This document shows positions 13,040 through 13,764 of a DNA stretch of 13,764 nt, piece after piece. Numbering within the stretch: the stretch's first letter is position 1; each line of letters opens with the position of its first letter. The stretch is from Verrucomicrobiota bacterium (GTDB taxonomy: Bacteria; Verrucomicrobiota; Verrucomicrobiia; Opitutales; UBA953): positions 1-13,764 of the forward strand of contig RFRI01000012.1 of NCBI GenBank assembly GCA_009924535.1, read 5' to 3'. Position numbers and translations under genes: made by a program. The notes under the pieces were generated by a model. It was not told the DNA's origin, ran no database searches, and saw only the letters and a list, made by a program, of their open reading frames with translations.

Positions 13040-13764
13040 GTGCCGATCCTTTCGCCAGCCTTGGGCGCCACGGTGCCTGACTCGCCGCATGCGACCGTCG
13101 TCTGCCTGCCGACGCTCGCCGATGTCGAGAGCTACGAGCGCAAGGAGGAGCGCGTCTGGAAACTCTTGCGCGCCGGCTACCCGCGTTTCGTCCGTAATGC
13201 GCTCGTCACGCGCGCCGCGCAGGAAGCCGCGCGACGTCTCGGCCGCCCGGGCGAACTCTTTCCTCTGGTCTCCGAAGCGAGCGCCCGGCGCCTCGCCGAA
13301 CATGCGGGCGCCACGCTCACTTCCGTCGACCGCGTCGGTGACTGGTGCCTCGCGACGACGCCGGCCGGCGATGCCGCGCTTCGTCTCGCGAAGATGGTCC
13401 AGCACACCGGCACGCTGATTTCTTCCCGCCAAGCCGAAGCTTGGCTTGCCGGCGCGTCTCCGGCGGACGGCGCGGCCGCGCTCGCGACGATCCGCGCGGC
13501 GTTATCGCCGCTGCTTGCCGGCGTCGCCGTCTCGGATATCCTTGTCGCCACGTCCGGCATGAACGCCGTCGACGCAGGGATCGCCGCGGTCGACGTCGCC
13601 ATCGTGCTGCTGTGGGGGCCCAAGGCCCTCGTCTACCTGGTGCTGGCCACGGTCTTCGCACTCGGCCTCCACCCGGTGGGCGGGCGATGGATCCAAGAAC
13701 ACGTGGTGACCGCGCCGGACCAGGAGACCTACTCGTACTACGGACCGTTGAACCGGGTGGCGTT
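13040..13764 (+). CDS. Cystathionine gamma-synthase-like N-terminus joined in frame to a desaturase-like segment, cut by window
   Basis: From GTG 13040 the frame is open to the window edge (241 residues). Residues 1-180 resemble the N-terminus of Cys/Met-metabolism PLP enzymes of the fungal STR2/cystathionine gamma-synthase type: HATVVCLPTLADVESYERKE (17-36), the GYPRFV motif (46-51) and ILVATSGMNAVDAG (167-180), which matches the SGM-A segment before the PLP-binding region. From about residue 183 the sequence changes to a hydrophobic helix and then LGLHPVGGRWIQEH (208-221) and QETYSYYGPLNRV (228-240). I recognise these as the C-terminal half of sphingolipid delta-4 (dihydroceramide) desaturases. 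The PLP lysine and the third desaturase histidine box would lie beyond the edge. GTG starts 3 bases after lysA, consistent with an operon of amino-acid genes. A single natural enzyme of this make-up is not something I know. Confidence 0.6.
   Translation, partial: MPILSPALGATVPDSPHATVVCLPTLADVESYERKEERVWKLLRAGYPRFVRNALVTRAAQEAARRLGRPGELFPLVSEASARRLAEHAGATLTSVDRVGDWCLATTPAGDAALRLAKMVQHTGTLISSRQAEAWLAGASPADGAAALATIRAALSPLLAGVAVSDILVATSGMNAVDAGIAAVDVAIVLLWGPKALVYLVLATVFALGLHPVGGRWIQEHVVTAPDQETYSYYGPLNRVA
13586..13764 (+). other. Fragment resembling sphingolipid delta-4 desaturase C-terminal region
   Basis: The codons from about 13586 encode VDVAIVLLWGPKALVYLV, then LGLHPVGGRWIQEH and QETYSYYGPLNRV. 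In dihydroceramide desaturases the matching order is a final membrane helix, GLHPxxGHFIxEH, then ETYSYYGPLN directly before NVGYHxEHHD. The first two histidine boxes should lie upstream, but the cystathionine gamma-synthase-like sequence is there instead. The fragment uses more GTG/CTG codons than the preceding part. The change occurs between two copies of GTCGACG (13568-13574 and 13589-13595). Confidence 0.65.

Noticed and set aside
13694..13708. Third parS-like site (AACACGTGGTG)
   Set aside because: Only the CACGTG core matches; the flanking arms are not palindromic and do not fit the TGTTCC/GGAACA consensus.

Overview
The window is a GC-rich, gene-dense bacterial chromosomal segment of housekeeping genes, with no insertion sequence, phage or CRISPR. 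Weak or absent Shine-Dalgarno sequences, several GTG starts, a DUF5069 gene and the hemX/ccsA-hemA pairing make a Verrucomicrobiota (Opitutae-like) origin my best guess. That placement is inference, not proof.

Layout. (1) 1-1849, minus strand: a tight cluster reading DUF5069 protein > low-molecular-weight protein-tyrosine phosphatase > solitary RelE/ParE-like protein > pssA (phosphatidylserine synthase, cut by the window edge). (2) 1918-6141, plus strand: CcsA/HemX-like membrane protein > hemA > NtrC-type sigma-54 response regulator > PstS-like periplasmic protein, joined by 4-nt overlaps or a 3-nt gap, then tRNA-Gly(GCC). A bidirectional terminator at 6156-6184 separates these from (3) 6196-11660, minus strand: mnmE > mnmG > phoB > phoR. 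MnmE and MnmG jointly modify the wobble uridine of tRNAs. PhoR/PhoB is a phosphate two-component system with a possible Pho box upstream of phoB. (4) 11780-13764, plus strand: lysA (diaminopimelate decarboxylase), then an open reading frame running off the window edge.

Most notable signals: two identical copies of a 16-bp parS-type palindrome (TGTTCCACGTGGAACA), one just downstream of mnmG and one inside it. The internal copy encodes six residues of an approximately 18-residue insertion that E. coli MnmG appears to lack. This suggests the segment lies near the replication origin and is a ParB loading zone, although parA/parB are not in view. At the right edge, a cystathionine gamma-synthase-like N-terminus runs in frame into the C-terminal part of a sphingolipid delta-4 desaturase-like protein, which is either a contig chimera or a very odd fusion. 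HemA lacks the usual C-terminal dimerisation domain. The word CGCG is strongly depleted over mnmG and the mnmE 3' end compared with the rest of mnmE.

There is no gene-free stretch over 300 bases. The largest gap (8183-8397) holds the possible Pho box, an AT-rich island and one parS-like site. I see no complete new multi-gene system; the parS-in-mnmG arrangement is the most interesting biology here.
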